This document shows, piece after piece, positions 24,976 to 34,153 of a stretch of 64,000 nucleotides of DNA. A program made the translations under genes and the position numbers. Each line of letters begins with the position of its first letter. Positions within the stretch are counted from its first letter, which is position 1. Source of the stretch: Acidaminococcus hominis (GTDB taxonomy: Bacteria; Bacillota; Negativicutes; Acidaminococcales; Acidaminococcaceae). The stretch is from assembly GCF_900291475.1 (NCBI RefSeq), contig NZ_OLMM01000004.1, positions 322,028 through 386,027 of the forward strand. Direction: 5' to 3'. The notes beneath the pieces are model-generated. The model was given only the letters and a program-made list of their open reading frames with translations. It was not told the DNA's origin and made no database searches.

Positions 24976-25617
24976 TTACCGCAGGGCGGCAATGGCTTCC
25001 TGCCGGTCCGGCGCACCAAAGATGTAGAAACCGGCCACCAGCACATTGGCGCCGGCTTCCCGTACCTGTTTGGCCGTTTCGGCGTTGACGCCGCCGTCCA
25101 CTTCGATGAGGGTCTTCAGTTCCCGGGCTTCCAGCATAGCCTTCAGACGGCGGATTTTGTCCACGCTGGCCGGGATGAACTTCTGGCCCCCAAACCCCGG
25201 GTTGACGCTCATCAGGAGAATCATATCCGCGTCGGCCAGGACTTCTTCCACCAGGCACAGGGGAGAAGCCGGGTTCAGGGCCACCCCAGCCTGGATGCCC
25301 TTGCTGTGGATGGTCTGCAGCACCCGGTGGAGATGATGGGTGGCCTCGGCGTGGACCACAATCATGTCCGCCCCGGCAGCGGCAAAGCTGTCGATATAGT
25401 TTTCCGGATGTTCCACCATCAAGTGGCAGTCGAAGAACATATCCGTCCATTTCCGGAGGCATTTCACCACCGGCGCCCCAAAGGTCAGGTTGGGCACGAA
25501 TTGGCCGTCCATTACGTCAATATGCACCCAATCGGCACCGGCTTCTTTCAGGCTGGCAGTTTCTTCGGCCAGCCGGGCAAAATCGGAGGAAAGAATGGAA
25601 GGAGCAATGATTGTCAT
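24976..25617 (-). CDS. rpe: Ribulose-phosphate 3-epimerase
   Basis: Interconverts ribulose 5-phosphate and xylulose 5-phosphate. The 213-residue TIM barrel has IIAPSILSSDFARLAEET, the metal-site DWVHIDVMDGQFVPNLTFG, HLMVEHPENYI, MSVNPGFGGQKFIP and the phosphate loop VDGGVNAETA. Normal length. Overlaps rsgA by 4 nt. Confidence 0.97.
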   Translation of the reverse strand: MTIIAPSILSSDFARLAEETASLKEAGADWVHIDVMDGQFVPNLTFGAPVVKCLRKWTDMFFDCHLMVEHPENYIDSFAAAGADMIVVHAEATHHLHRVLQTIHSKGIQAGVALNPASPLCLVEEVLADADMILLMSVNPGFGGQKFIPASVDKIRRLKAMLEARELKTLIEVDGGVNAETAKQVREAGANVLVAGFYIFGAPDRQEAIAALR

Positions 25618-26501
25618 GATTTTTGACCTCTTTTCTTTTGTGCCGCCAATTCCTGGCGGATCATGCAGTAGGATTCATACCGGCTGGCGGCAATTTCTCC
25701 AGCAGCCACCGCTGCCTTTACGGCACAGTCCGGTTCATGGGTATGGGTACAGCCGCTAAACCGGCACTGCCCGGCCCGGGCTTTCAGTTCCCGGAACCCC
25801 TGGGCCGCATCGTCCATAACCAGTTCGGCCAAGTCGATATTGCCGAACCCTGGGGTATCCACAATGTAGCCCCCCTGGAAGGGCAGCAGTTCCGCAAAGC
25901 GGGTGGTATGCCGGCCCCGGCCGATTTTGGCGCTTACCTGGCCTGTTTTTAAAGAAAGTTCCGGATTCAGGTGATTCAATAAAGTGGATTTTCCCACCCC
26001 GGAAGGACCGCCAAACACCACCGTGCTGTCCGAGATTTTTTCCAGCAGGGCGTCCAGGCCCTTGCCGTTTTTGGCTTCCACCTGAAGCACCGGGTAGCCC
26101 AGGGGGGCGTACACGGCTTCCAGCCGGGCAAAGAACCCTTCAGGCGCCAGGTCAGCCTTGTTGAGCACCAGGACGGCGGGAATGTTTGCGGCTTCTGCCA
26201 GGGCCAGCAATTTATCGATTAAAAGAAAGCTGGGGTCCGGGTCGGCACAGGCAAACACCGCCGCCAGCCAGTCCACATTGGCCACCAGGGGACGCTGGAG
26301 CAGGTTCCGGCGGGGCAGGATTTCCGTAATCATGCCCTCGTCCCCGGCTGCGTCCAGTTCCACCCGGTCGCCGGCGGCAATGATAAAGCGTTTCTGCTTC
26401 AGCCGGCCCCGAACCTTGCAGGTGTACCAGGTTCCGTTGTCCCCCAGCACATAATAGTAGCCGTTATAGGTTTTGATGATTCTTCCTGTTTGCTGACTCA
26501 C
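25614..26501 (-). CDS. rsgA: Ribosome small-subunit GTPase RsgA
   Basis: Circularly permuted GTPase that checks late 30S maturation. The 295-residue product has an N-terminal OB fold (about 1-70), then G4 (VLNKADL) before G1 (GPSGVGKSTLLNHLN) and G3 (VDTPGFG), and a C-terminal zinc finger CRFSGCTHTHEPDC. Overlaps prkC by 4 nt, as in many Firmicutes, where the kinase can phosphorylate RsgA. Confidence 0.96.
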   Translation of the reverse strand: MSQQTGRIIKTYNGYYYVLGDNGTWYTCKVRGRLKQKRFIIAAGDRVELDAAGDEGMITEILPRRNLLQRPLVANVDWLAAVFACADPDPSFLLIDKLLALAEAANIPAVLVLNKADLAPEGFFARLEAVYAPLGYPVLQVEAKNGKGLDALLEKISDSTVVFGGPSGVGKSTLLNHLNPELSLKTGQVSAKIGRGRHTTRFAELLPFQGGYIVDTPGFGNIDLAELVMDDAAQGFRELKARAGQCRFSGCTHTHEPDCAVKAAVAAGEIAASRYESYCMIRQELAAQKKRGQKS

Positions 26502-28450
26502 AGGGATTTATCCTCCGCCAAAGCGCCGTTCACATAAATCTGTACGCTGGCATCCGGGCCCAAAGTGACCTGACGGGTAATCTGGGTTCCCGGCGCAACG
26601 GAGCCCGAGAATACCGTCCGGCTGCTGGTGGCATCGGATGCAATGATTTTCACGGTTTTGGCGCTGCCGCTGCCGGGTACCGTGTAGGTAATGGTCCGGG
26701 TGGAAGTAGTGCTGCCGGAAGAAGAGGAACTATCCTTGGTTTCCTTCTTTTCTTCCTTCTTGCCGGCGGATACCACCAGGTTCACCGTGCTGCCCCGTTC
26801 CACTACTTGGCCGGCCCCGGGGCTCACAGAGAGCACCGTGCCCTTGGCCTTGTCGCTATTGGTTTCTTCCAGCTTGCCCACGGTCAGGCCCATATCGCTG
26901 AGCTTGCTTCTGGCATCGTCCAGGGACAATCCTTCCAGGGAAGGCACAGCAGTCTGATTGCCGCTGATATTCATGACCAGGTCCACGCTGGTTCCTGGGG
27001 TTACCTTGCTGCCTGCGGATACGCTTTGGGAAATCACCGTACCCTGGGGCACGCTGGAATCATATTTCACCGTCAGGGAGCCCACCTTCAGCTTGGCTTT
27101 CTCCAAAAGCTGGGTGGCCTCGGACAGGCTCTTTTTCTTCAGGTCGGGCACCACCCCGGGTTCCGCCCCCTGGCTGACCACCAGTTTGATTTTCCGGCCG
27201 GCCTTCACCTTGCTGCCCGCACCCGGGCTCTGCTTGATGACCACGCCTTCGGCCACGGTGGGACTGTATTCCTTGGTGACCTCAAAGCCCAAATTGGCCT
27301 TGGTCAGCAGCAGTTCTGCTTCTGCCTGGGGCTTGCCCTTCACATCGGGTACGGGAATATCCCCGCTGGTATAGCTTAAAATGGCGTAGATTACGCCGCT
27401 TAGGACCACAATGGCCGCCAGGAAAAAGGCCAGGAATTTTTTCTTTTTGGCCCGGGCTGCCGCCTCCTCTTCCGGGGTCGGCACATCGTCCTTTTTGGGT
27501 TCTGCCGGCTGGGGTTTCAAAATCCCGTCCAGCATCTGGGTCTTGCTGATAACCATGGTCTCGTCGCTGACCGGCTTCCGGCTGGACGTATCGTACCAGG
27601 CCGGATCCAGGGGTTCTTCCTTGCCCAAAAGCCGGGTCTGGGCGTCCTTCAGGTCCGCCAGGAAATCATCGGCGGAAGCGTACCGCAGCTGGGGATTCTT
27701 GGCCAGGGCCTTGGTGACAATGTTGTCCAGATAGTAGGGAATGTCCGGGTCATAGCGCCGGGCCGAAGGGGTGGATGACTCCAGATGGTGCCGGGCCACC
27801 TCCAGGGGTGTTGCTCCATCGTAGGGCAGCTTGCCGGTAAGCATTTCAAAGAAGACCACCCCCAGGGAATACAGGTCCGATTGGGGGGTTACCGGCTGGC
27901 CGGCAGCCTGCTCCGGAGACAGGTAGTACACGGACCCGATAACGTTCTTGTCCGGCCCATTGCTGGGCTGGCCAAAGGCCCGGGCAATGCCAAAGTCGGT
28001 GATTTTGGCCACGCCCTTGGTGTCGATGAGGATGTTCTGGCTCTTTACGTCACAGTGGACAATGGAATGGTCATGGGCCTGTTTCAGGGCCGAGCAGATG
28101 CCGATGGCGTAGCGGACTGCGGTCTTGTAGTCCAGGGCCCCGTTTTCTTCAATGACTTCCTTCAGTGAGCGGCCCACCACGTATTCCATGACAATGTAAT
28201 AGATTTCGTGTTCGTTGCCGCAGTCATAGATATTGACGATATTGGGATGGGACAGGCCGGCCGCATTGCAGGCTTCCTGCCGGAAGCGAGCCACAAACTG
28301 CTTGTCCTGGATAAACTGGTCCCGGAGGATTTTGATGCCTACGTCCCGGTGCAGTACCGTATCGTAGCCATGGAACACTTCGGCCATACCGCCGCCGCCA
28401 ATTTTATCAATAATCTCATACCGGCCGTTCAAGGTTATTCTTCCGTTCAT
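26498..28450 (-). CDS. prkC: PASTA-domain Ser/Thr protein kinase (PrkC/PknB type)
   Basis: Membrane sensor kinase for cell-wall and growth signals. Order in 650 residues: kinase domain (about 1-270) with the glycine loop GGGGMAEVFHG, lysine in DVGIKIL, catalytic loop IVHCDVKSQNILID and TDFGIARA; a basic juxtamembrane linker; one membrane helix near 338-360; three PASTA repeats (about 365-570); and a Ser-rich tail with a beta domain. The catalytic loop reads HCD in place of HRD and KSQN in place of KPxN, unusual for this family. The catalytic Asp and DFG are kept. Coupled to the stp phosphatase by a 4-nt overlap. Confidence 0.93.
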   Translation of the reverse strand: MNGRITLNGRYEIIDKIGGGGMAEVFHGYDTVLHRDVGIKILRDQFIQDKQFVARFRQEACNAAGLSHPNIVNIYDCGNEHEIYYIVMEYVVGRSLKEVIEENGALDYKTAVRYAIGICSALKQAHDHSIVHCDVKSQNILIDTKGVAKITDFGIARAFGQPSNGPDKNVIGSVYYLSPEQAAGQPVTPQSDLYSLGVVFFEMLTGKLPYDGATPLEVARHHLESSTPSARRYDPDIPYYLDNIVTKALAKNPQLRYASADDFLADLKDAQTRLLGKEEPLDPAWYDTSSRKPVSDETMVISKTQMLDGILKPQPAEPKKDDVPTPEEEAAARAKKKKFLAFFLAAIVVLSGVIYAILSYTSGDIPVPDVKGKPQAEAELLLTKANLGFEVTKEYSPTVAEGVVIKQSPGAGSKVKAGRKIKLVVSQGAEPGVVPDLKKKSLSEATQLLEKAKLKVGSLTVKYDSSVPQGTVISQSVSAGSKVTPGTSVDLVMNISGNQTAVPSLEGLSLDDARSKLSDMGLTVGKLEETNSDKAKGTVLSVSPGAGQVVERGSTVNLVVSAGKKEEKKETKDSSSSSGSTTSTRTITYTVPGSGSAKTVKIIASDATSSRTVFSGSVAPGTQITRQVTLGPDASVQIYVNGALAEDKSL

Positions 28451-29166
28451 TTGACAGCCTCCAAATCGATGACAATAAAGGAAATGTTATCTTCGCCGCC
28501 TGCGGTAATGGCTCCGTCCAGCAGGCCGTCCGCCAGCCGGTCCAGGTTTTTGTATCCCAGGAGCCGTTCGATTTCCGCTTCGCTGATCATATTGGTGAGC
28601 CCGTCGGAGCAGATGAGGAGCTTTTGGGCACCCTCCAGCAGTACTTCAAAGGTGTCCACCTCCACCGCTTCCTCCACCCCAATGGCCCGGGTGATCATAT
28701 GCTTCTGGTCGGACTGGTCCGCTTCTGCCTGGGTCATCTGCTTTTGCCGCACCAGCTCGGCCACATAGCTGTGGTCACTGGTCACCTGGCGCAGTTGGCC
28801 TTCCTGGAAGACGTAGATCCGGCTGTCCCCTACGTGGCCCACAAAAGCGCTGCGGGCGTCCGGCAGGTACACAGCGGTCAGGGTGGTTCCCATGCCGTTA
28901 AAATTGGGTTTATCCTGGGAAAGTTCCCAGATTTTCCGGTTGATGTTCTGGATGCCGTGCTCCAGGGCAGCAAGAATTTCCTTCCGGGGCACCCCGGACA
29001 GGTCCAGCCGTGCCAATTGCTGCACGGCCTCGTAGCTGGCTACTTCACCGGCATCGGCGCCGCCCATGCCATCGGCAATGGCATACAGGTCCGGTTCCCG
29101 GACCAAGATGCTGTCTTCATTCTTCGGACGCACCAAACCCCGGCTGGTCCTTGTGACTGCTATCAT
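28447..29166 (-). CDS. PP2C-type Ser/Thr phosphatase (Stp/PrpC)
   Basis: Metal-dependent phosphatase that reverses PrkC phosphorylation. The 239-residue protein has the PP2C motifs RPKNEDSILV, AIADGMGGADAGEVAS, FVGHVGDSRIYVF, LLICSDGLTNMIS and GGEDNISFIVIDL, with all metal-binding aspartates. Overlaps rlmN upstream by 4 nt and prkC downstream by 4 nt. Confidence 0.94.
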   Translation of the reverse strand: MIAVTRTSRGLVRPKNEDSILVREPDLYAIADGMGGADAGEVASYEAVQQLARLDLSGVPRKEILAALEHGIQNINRKIWELSQDKPNFNGMGTTLTAVYLPDARSAFVGHVGDSRIYVFQEGQLRQVTSDHSYVAELVRQKQMTQAEADQSDQKHMITRAIGVEEAVEVDTFEVLLEGAQKLLICSDGLTNMISEAEIERLLGYKNLDRLADGLLDGAITAGGEDNISFIVIDLEAVK

Positions 29167-30224
29167 TTCTTTTGTGCCTCCTTTAAAGCACTGGCCCGCA
29201 ATTGTCCGCAGGCCGCATTAATGTCTTTGCCCATTTCCCGGCGCACGGTCACGTTGATATGGCGCTTTTTCAGGATTTGGAAGAACCGGTCCACGGCCCG
29301 ATCATCGGGACGGCGAAAGCCTTTTTCCGGAACCGGGTTGGCAGGGATCAGATTGATGACACATTCCTTATGCTCCAGGGCATCTGCCAGGGCCTGGGCA
29401 TCTTCCGGCCGGTCATTGAGCCCTGCCAGAAGGATATATTCGTACATGACCTGACGGCCATTGCTTTTTTCGTAGGCTTCCGCTGCCCGGATTACCTCCG
29501 GATAGGGGTACCGGTGGTTCACCGGCATCAGCTGGTCCCGCAGTGCCTTGCTGGCGGCGTGCAGGGAGATGGCCAGGTTGATGTTCCGGCCCTGCCGGGT
29601 CATTTCCTCAATCCCGGGCACAATGCCGCAGGTGGAAATGGTCATGTTCCGGTAGCCGATGCACTGGCCCCGGTCGCTATGGAGCAGGTCCAGGGCCCGG
29701 AGCACATTATCCAGGTTCAGCATGGGTTCCCCGCTGCCCATAATCACCACCCGGCTGACCCGTTCCCCGCTCTCCTGCAGCTGGCTTTGGAAGTAGTACA
29801 GCTGGGCCAGGATTTCGGCGGCGGTCAGATTCCGCACAAAGCCGTGGAGGCCGCTGGCGCAGAAGGCGCAATTCATGGCGCAGCCCACCTGGGAAGACAG
29901 GCAGGCACTGTAGCCGTAGTCGTGGTGCATCAGCACCGTTTCCACCGTGGCGCCGTCTTCCAGTTCCAGCAGCACCTTGTGGGTCAAGCCGTCCTGGGAG
30001 CGGTATTCCTTAATAGGTTTCACCTGTCTGGTCATAATTTTATAATGCTCTGCAAGCAGCTGCCGGTTGTCCTTGGACAGATTGGACATCTGCTCAAAGT
30101 CCACGGCGGATTTTTCGTACAGCCAGCGGAACACCTGTTCCGCCCGGAATTTTTTAAGGCCCAGAGCCACCAGTTCTTCCTGAAGCTCGGGCAGGGTGAG
30201 TCCCAGGATTTCCCGTTTTGCCAT
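29163..30224 (-). CDS. rlmN: Dual-specificity 23S rRNA/tRNA methyltransferase RlmN
   Basis: Radical-SAM enzyme making 2-methyladenosine at 23S A2503 and tRNA A37. From the ATG at 30224 the protein is 353 residues, with the cluster motif CAMNCAFCASG near residue 115, GEPMLNLDNVLRAL, and the C-terminal EMGKDINAACGQL holding the acceptor cysteine. The start lies 1 nt past the rsmB stop, with AAGG at the rsmB end as ribosome site; the in-frame start at 30269 would overlap rsmB. Confidence 0.95.
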   Translation of the reverse strand: MAKREILGLTLPELQEELVALGLKKFRAEQVFRWLYEKSAVDFEQMSNLSKDNRQLLAEHYKIMTRQVKPIKEYRSQDGLTHKVLLELEDGATVETVLMHHDYGYSACLSSQVGCAMNCAFCASGLHGFVRNLTAAEILAQLYYFQSQLQESGERVSRVVIMGSGEPMLNLDNVLRALDLLHSDRGQCIGYRNMTISTCGIVPGIEEMTRQGRNINLAISLHAASKALRDQLMPVNHRYPYPEVIRAAEAYEKSNGRQVMYEYILLAGLNDRPEDAQALADALEHKECVINLIPANPVPEKGFRRPDDRAVDRFFQILKKRHINVTVRREMGKDINAACGQLRASALKEAQKK

Positions 30225-30225
30225 G

Positions 30226-31569
30226 TTATTCACCCTTCCTTTCGAACAAACATAAATAAAAACCGTCAATGCCGTCCCGCCAGGGCAGGATCTGCAATTC
30301 CTCCACCAATTCCCCGGTCAGGGGGTGGGCAAAGGGCACCGGCGCAAAGTTAGGCTGGTCCTTGAGAAAGGCTTCCCGCACCCGGCTGTTTTCGTCCCGT
30401 TCCAGGGTGCAGGTACTGTAGAGGAGCCGTCCCCCCACCTTCACGTACCGGGCGGCATTGGCCAGAATTTTTTTTTGCAGGGGCGGGAACTGACTAAGGG
30501 TCCGCTCCTCTTTCCGCCAGCGGGCTTCCACCCGGCGGTTCAATACCCCCAGGCCGCTGCAGGGGGCGTCCACCAGAACCCTGTCCGCCGTCTTTTCCCA
30601 TTCCGGCACAACCACCGTACCGTCGGCCTTCTGGGTTTTGATGCAGGTAATCCCCAGGCGCTGGGCATTTTCCCTGACCAGTTCCAGCTTGTGGTCGTAG
30701 ATGTCAAGGGCCAGGATTTCTCCCTGATTGGCCATCTTCTGGGCCAGGTGGGTGGTCTTCCCGCCAGGGGCGCTGCACATATCGATTACCCGCTGTCCGG
30801 GCTGGGGATTCAGCACCGCCGCGTCCAGCATGGAACTTTCGTCCTGGATATACAGTTCCGGGCCAAAGTCCTGGAGCAGGCTGTCCAGGGAGGGCAGGCT
30901 GTCGCACAACAGCCCGTCCGGGGACCACTGGGACAGCCGGGTCACAATGCCCCGCTCTGCCAGCCGCTGCTGGAGGCTTTCCCGGGTGGTCTTCAGGGTA
31001 TTCACCCGTAAGGCCAGGGGCGGCACCTGGTTGTCAAACTGGCACAGCTTCACGGCCTCGTCCAGGCCAAAGCGGAACTTCCAGCGGCGAATCAGCCACT
31101 CGGGGTGGTAATAGCGCAGGGCCAGCCGGGTCAGTTCATACTTTTCCCCAGCCGGCAGCTTCCACTGGTTCTTGGTCCGGGCCAGTTGGCGCAGGGCCCC
31201 GTTGGCCAGCTTTACGCTGCCCTCGTTCACCCATTTCCGGGCCAGTTTGGCGCCTTCATTGCAGGCCGCCGAGTCCGGAATCCGGTCCAGGAACAGCAGC
31301 TGGTAGGCGCTGAGCCGGAGAATCACCAAAAGGGTTTCGTCCAGCTTCCACAGAGGACGATTCACCACCTTTTCCAGGTACCAGTCCAGGGTCCCCAGGG
31401 TTTTCACCGTGCCGTACACCAGCTCCGTGGTCAGTTTACGGTCTAACGCAGACAAAGGAGCCCCACGCAGCCCCTGGCTTAAAGCCAGGTTTGCGTAAGC
31501 CCCCTTGAGCAAAGTTTGTTTTAAAATCAGCAAAGCCGCTTCCCGCGGATCTTTAGTGGTTACGTTCAT
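30226..31569 (-). CDS. rsmB: 16S rRNA (cytosine(967)-C5)-methyltransferase RsmB
   Basis: 447 residues. The N-terminal NusB-like domain (about 1-145) is followed by a Rossmann methyltransferase domain: VIDMCSAPGGKTTHLAQKMA (SAM loop), LVDAPCSGLGVLNRR with one catalytic Cys, and LLYSTCTLERDENSRVREAF with the other. Both cysteines of the C5-methyltransferase mechanism are present. Overlaps the DUF116 gene by 17 nt and rlmN follows 1 nt later. Confidence 0.95.
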   Translation of the reverse strand: MNVTTKDPREAALLILKQTLLKGAYANLALSQGLRGAPLSALDRKLTTELVYGTVKTLGTLDWYLEKVVNRPLWKLDETLLVILRLSAYQLLFLDRIPDSAACNEGAKLARKWVNEGSVKLANGALRQLARTKNQWKLPAGEKYELTRLALRYYHPEWLIRRWKFRFGLDEAVKLCQFDNQVPPLALRVNTLKTTRESLQQRLAERGIVTRLSQWSPDGLLCDSLPSLDSLLQDFGPELYIQDESSMLDAAVLNPQPGQRVIDMCSAPGGKTTHLAQKMANQGEILALDIYDHKLELVRENAQRLGITCIKTQKADGTVVVPEWEKTADRVLVDAPCSGLGVLNRRVEARWRKEERTLSQFPPLQKKILANAARYVKVGGRLLYSTCTLERDENSRVREAFLKDQPNFAPVPFAHPLTGELVEELQILPWRDGIDGFYLCLFERKGE

Positions 31570-32341
31570 GTAAATCCTCTTTTATAATGAAAGACTTGAT
31601 GGCCTCTTCTACCTTGTGCATATCCGTGTGGGTATTGAAGCAGGGCCCGTTGGGCCGCTCGTTCAGCACCCCGATTACCGGCAGGGGAAAGACATCCTGG
31701 ATGCCGCTGGTCAGGTCCCGTTCACAGGCTACAGCCAAGATGGCTTTGGGCCGGGCCTTCTTCACGGCCTGCCGGGCCAAGGTCCCCCCGGTGGCAATGG
31801 CCACATGGACCCCGTATTTGTTGGACAGGGCCAAAAGGTCCCCTACCCCGCAGCGGCCGCACTGGTGACAGTTGTGGATGTCCCGGGTCACCTTATAGGG
31901 ACAGGTATCCAGCTGGATGCAGTGGGGGGTCAGGATCAGCAGACGATTGGCGGGAACCCGCACATGCTGCCGCCGGACCAGATGGTTGCTGACCTCAATA
32001 AAGGATTGTTCAATCCTCCGCTTGGAAATTCCCATCATTTTCCCCAAAAACAGTACCAGGGGATACAGAAAATTGATGATATGCCAGGCCCACATATAGA
32101 AAAATTTCATGGTGGGAAAACCCACAATGGCCATGACAATCCCCAGCACCCCGGAAACCAGGGCTACCGTTACAAGCAGCGCGGCAATCCCCACCACATG
32201 GGGCAGCAGCGGATGAAGCTGCTGCAGGCCCGGCACCATCAGCCGCCACAGGCCAAATACTACAAAGCCCGCCAGCACCGTGGCCAGGGAAACCAGCGCG
32301 ATAAACAGCCGTTTTTTCGGCCGCAGTACCATATCTATCAT
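31553..32341 (-). CDS. DUF116 family membrane protein
   Basis: 262 residues with two or three N-terminal membrane helices (FIALVSLATVLAGFVVFGLW, VVGIAALLVTVALVSGVLGI, MWAWHIINFLYPLVLFLG) and a cytoplasmic Cys-rich domain. The stretch CIQLDTCPYKVTRDIHNCHQ then CGRCGVGDLLAL and a later AVACERDL could hold a metal or Fe-S centre. DUF116 proteins commonly sit between fmt and rsmB in Firmicutes, but the function is unknown. The start is 2 nt after the fmt stop. Confidence 0.8.
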   Translation of the reverse strand: MIDMVLRPKKRLFIALVSLATVLAGFVVFGLWRLMVPGLQQLHPLLPHVVGIAALLVTVALVSGVLGIVMAIVGFPTMKFFYMWAWHIINFLYPLVLFLGKMMGISKRRIEQSFIEVSNHLVRRQHVRVPANRLLILTPHCIQLDTCPYKVTRDIHNCHQCGRCGVGDLLALSNKYGVHVAIATGGTLARQAVKKARPKAILAVACERDLTSGIQDVFPLPVIGVLNERPNGPCFNTHTDMHKVEEAIKSFIIKEDLHERNH

Positions 32342-32343
32342 TG

Positions 32344-33282
32344 TTATGCCAATATTTCTCCTGGTTCCAGACTTTTGCCGTTGACAAATTGGTCAGCCAG
32401 CATCCGTTTCTTGCCTTCCGGCTGGCATTGGGTAATTTCCAGACTTCCCTCTCCGCAGGCAACCAGGATGCCTTCCGGATTGGTTTCCAGCACCGTTCCC
32501 GGTGCCCCCAATTGACCCTGTTCGCTGCGAATCCGGCTGGCCCAAACCTTCAGGCGCTTGCCGCTGGGCAGCAGGGTAAAGGAACCCGGCCAGGGATCAA
32601 AGGCCCGGATCTGGTTGTGCAGCTCCCGGCTGGATTTGCTCCAATCCAGCTTTTCCATATCCCGGGTAATCAGGGACGCATAGGTAGCGTCCTGTTCCGG
32701 CTGGGGCACAGCCTTAGCCGTTCCCGCTGCCAATTGGTCAATGGTATCCAGCAGCAACTGGGCGCCCCGTTCCTTGAGAATATCGTGGAGCTGCCCCTGG
32801 GTCATTTCGTCCGTTACCGGTACTGCGGTTTTGGCCAGCATAGCACCCGTATCCATGCCCACGTCCATCTGCATAATGGTGACACCCGCTTCCTTTTCGC
32901 CTTTCAAGATGGCGTAATGGATGGGGGCCGCACCCCGATACCGGGGCAGCAGGGACGCATGAACATTGATGCAGCCGTACCTAGGCAGTTCCAGCAGGCT
33001 TTTAGGCAGAAACTGGCCAAAAGCAGCTACCACAATAAGCTCCGGGGCCAGTTCTTCCAGCGCTTCCAAAAATTCCGGGGTCTTCACCCGTTCCGGCTGA
33101 AGTACCGGCAGGTTCTGGGACAGGGCATATTCCTTGACGGCGGACATCATCACCTTGTGTCCCCGGCCTTTGGGACGGTCTGGTTGGGTGACCACCGCCG
33201 CAATTTCATGCTGGCCGCTTTCCACCAGGGCTTTCAGGCTGGCCACCGCAAATTCCGGGGTTCCCATAAAAACAATTTTCAT
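32344..33282 (-). CDS. fmt: Methionyl-tRNA formyltransferase
   Basis: Formylates initiator Met-tRNA using 10-formyl-THF. The 312-residue protein has MKIVFMGTPEFAVASLKALV at the start, the folate-site INVHASLLPRYRGAAPIHYA with catalytic His, and DTGAMLAKTAVPVTDEMTQG; the C-terminal tRNA-binding beta domain starts near residue 205. Normal length. Overlaps def by 4 nt, the usual formylation/deformylation pair. Confidence 0.97.
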   Translation of the reverse strand: MKIVFMGTPEFAVASLKALVESGQHEIAAVVTQPDRPKGRGHKVMMSAVKEYALSQNLPVLQPERVKTPEFLEALEELAPELIVVAAFGQFLPKSLLELPRYGCINVHASLLPRYRGAAPIHYAILKGEKEAGVTIMQMDVGMDTGAMLAKTAVPVTDEMTQGQLHDILKERGAQLLLDTIDQLAAGTAKAVPQPEQDATYASLITRDMEKLDWSKSSRELHNQIRAFDPWPGSFTLLPSGKRLKVWASRIRSEQGQLGAPGTVLETNPEGILVACGEGSLEITQCQPEGKKRMLADQFVNGKSLEPGEILA

Positions 33283-33758
33283 ATGCGTTCCTCTTCCTTG
33301 GGTTTGGCCGTCAGGCTGATGGCCTTATCAATAAACAAAATGCCTTCCAGATGGTCACATTCGTGCTGGAGAGCACGGGCCAAAAGGCCCTGGGCCGTAA
33401 GGCGGTAGTGGGTGCCCTTGGCGTCCTGATAGGTGACCGTAATCTGGGCCGCCCGCTCTACTTCCCCTTCGTAGGTGGGTACACTCAGGCAGCCTTCCTC
33501 GTCCACTTCTTCCCCCACGGGGTCAGACAGTACCGGGTTCACAAACTCCCGAATGCCATAGCCATCTCCAGCATCAATGACCACAATGCGCTTGCCCAGA
33601 CCAATCTGGGGAGCTGCCAGACCGCAGCCGTTGGCCCGGTACATGGTTTCCGCCATGTCCTTCATGAGCTTGGCCAATTTTTTATCAAAACGGGTAACCG
33701 GAGCTGCCTTTTCCCGCAGGATGGGCGCCCCAACTTTTACAATATTATAGATTGCCAT
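33279..33758 (-). CDS. def: Peptide deformylase
   Basis: Iron-dependent removal of the N-formyl group from nascent proteins. 159 residues from the ATG at 33758 (TAGGAG 8 nt upstream), with the three motifs GCGLAAPQIG, EEGCLS and QHECDHLEG that supply the metal ligands and catalytic Glu. A slightly longer in-frame start lies at 33788 but lacks a ribosome site. Confidence 0.97.
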   Translation of the reverse strand: MAIYNIVKVGAPILREKAAPVTRFDKKLAKLMKDMAETMYRANGCGLAAPQIGLGKRIVVIDAGDGYGIREFVNPVLSDPVGEEVDEEGCLSVPTYEGEVERAAQITVTYQDAKGTHYRLTAQGLLARALQHECDHLEGILFIDKAISLTAKPKEEERI

Positions 33759-33804
33759 ATGCATCGCTCCTATATCTTTTATTACCATTTTACCGTTAAC
33801 CTAT

Positions 33805-33813
33805 ATTATACCA
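33805..33813 (-). promoter_or_regulatory. Likely promoter of the def-fmt operon
   Basis: Minus strand TGGTATAAT (extended -10; TATAAT at 33805-33810) about 50 nt upstream of def. No good -35 is visible. The rest of 33814-33960 holds AT-rich sequence with a short CCCTT/AAGGG hairpin near 33920 and no gene. Confidence 0.5.
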
Positions 33814-33959
33814 TTGAATGGCAAAAAATCACCAGCCCACAGCCCGGTTTCTCCAGGAATCTGGGAAATTTCCGAAAAATTGCCCTATACGTAAAGTTTT
33901 AGAGATGATTTTTCCAAAAATCCCTTAAAAAGAAGGGTTTTCAAGGGTGCGCATAGAAT

Positions 33960-34150
33960 ATATAAAATAACAAGGAAAATATTCAGCACCCGTACTGTGA
34001 AAAGCAGCTGCAAGCTAGGCTGCTGCGTCACAGCTCTCCCCGCCCGAGGTTCTGCAGCTGCAGGCTCGGGCTAAGGCCGCCTGCCCAAGGATGAGGCAGG
34101 GCCCCATCAAGGTCTGACTGGCCGCCCGCCGTCAGACAGAAAAGGAGGGC
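33960..34150 (+). ncRNA. Four-hairpin structured leader upstream of the 534-residue protein
   Basis: A TATAAAAT element (about 33960-33968) is followed by four separate hairpins before the ribosome site AAAGGAGGG: H1 CTGTGA/TCACAG with inner AGCAGC/GCTGCT (33995-34033); H2 GCCCGAG/CTCGGGC (34042-34071); H3 CCTGCC/GGCAGG (34080-34100); H4 GTCTGAC/GTCAGAC (34112-34137). None has a T-run, so this is not a classic attenuator. I do not recognise a known riboswitch. It may be a regulatory leader, an mRNA-stability element or an independent small RNA. Confidence 0.5.
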
Positions 34151-34153
34151 ACC

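Noticed and set aside
23818..25626. 602-codon plus-strand open frame opposite the AsmA-like and rpe genes
   Set aside because: It spans two real minus-strand genes and their junction, with no ribosome site.
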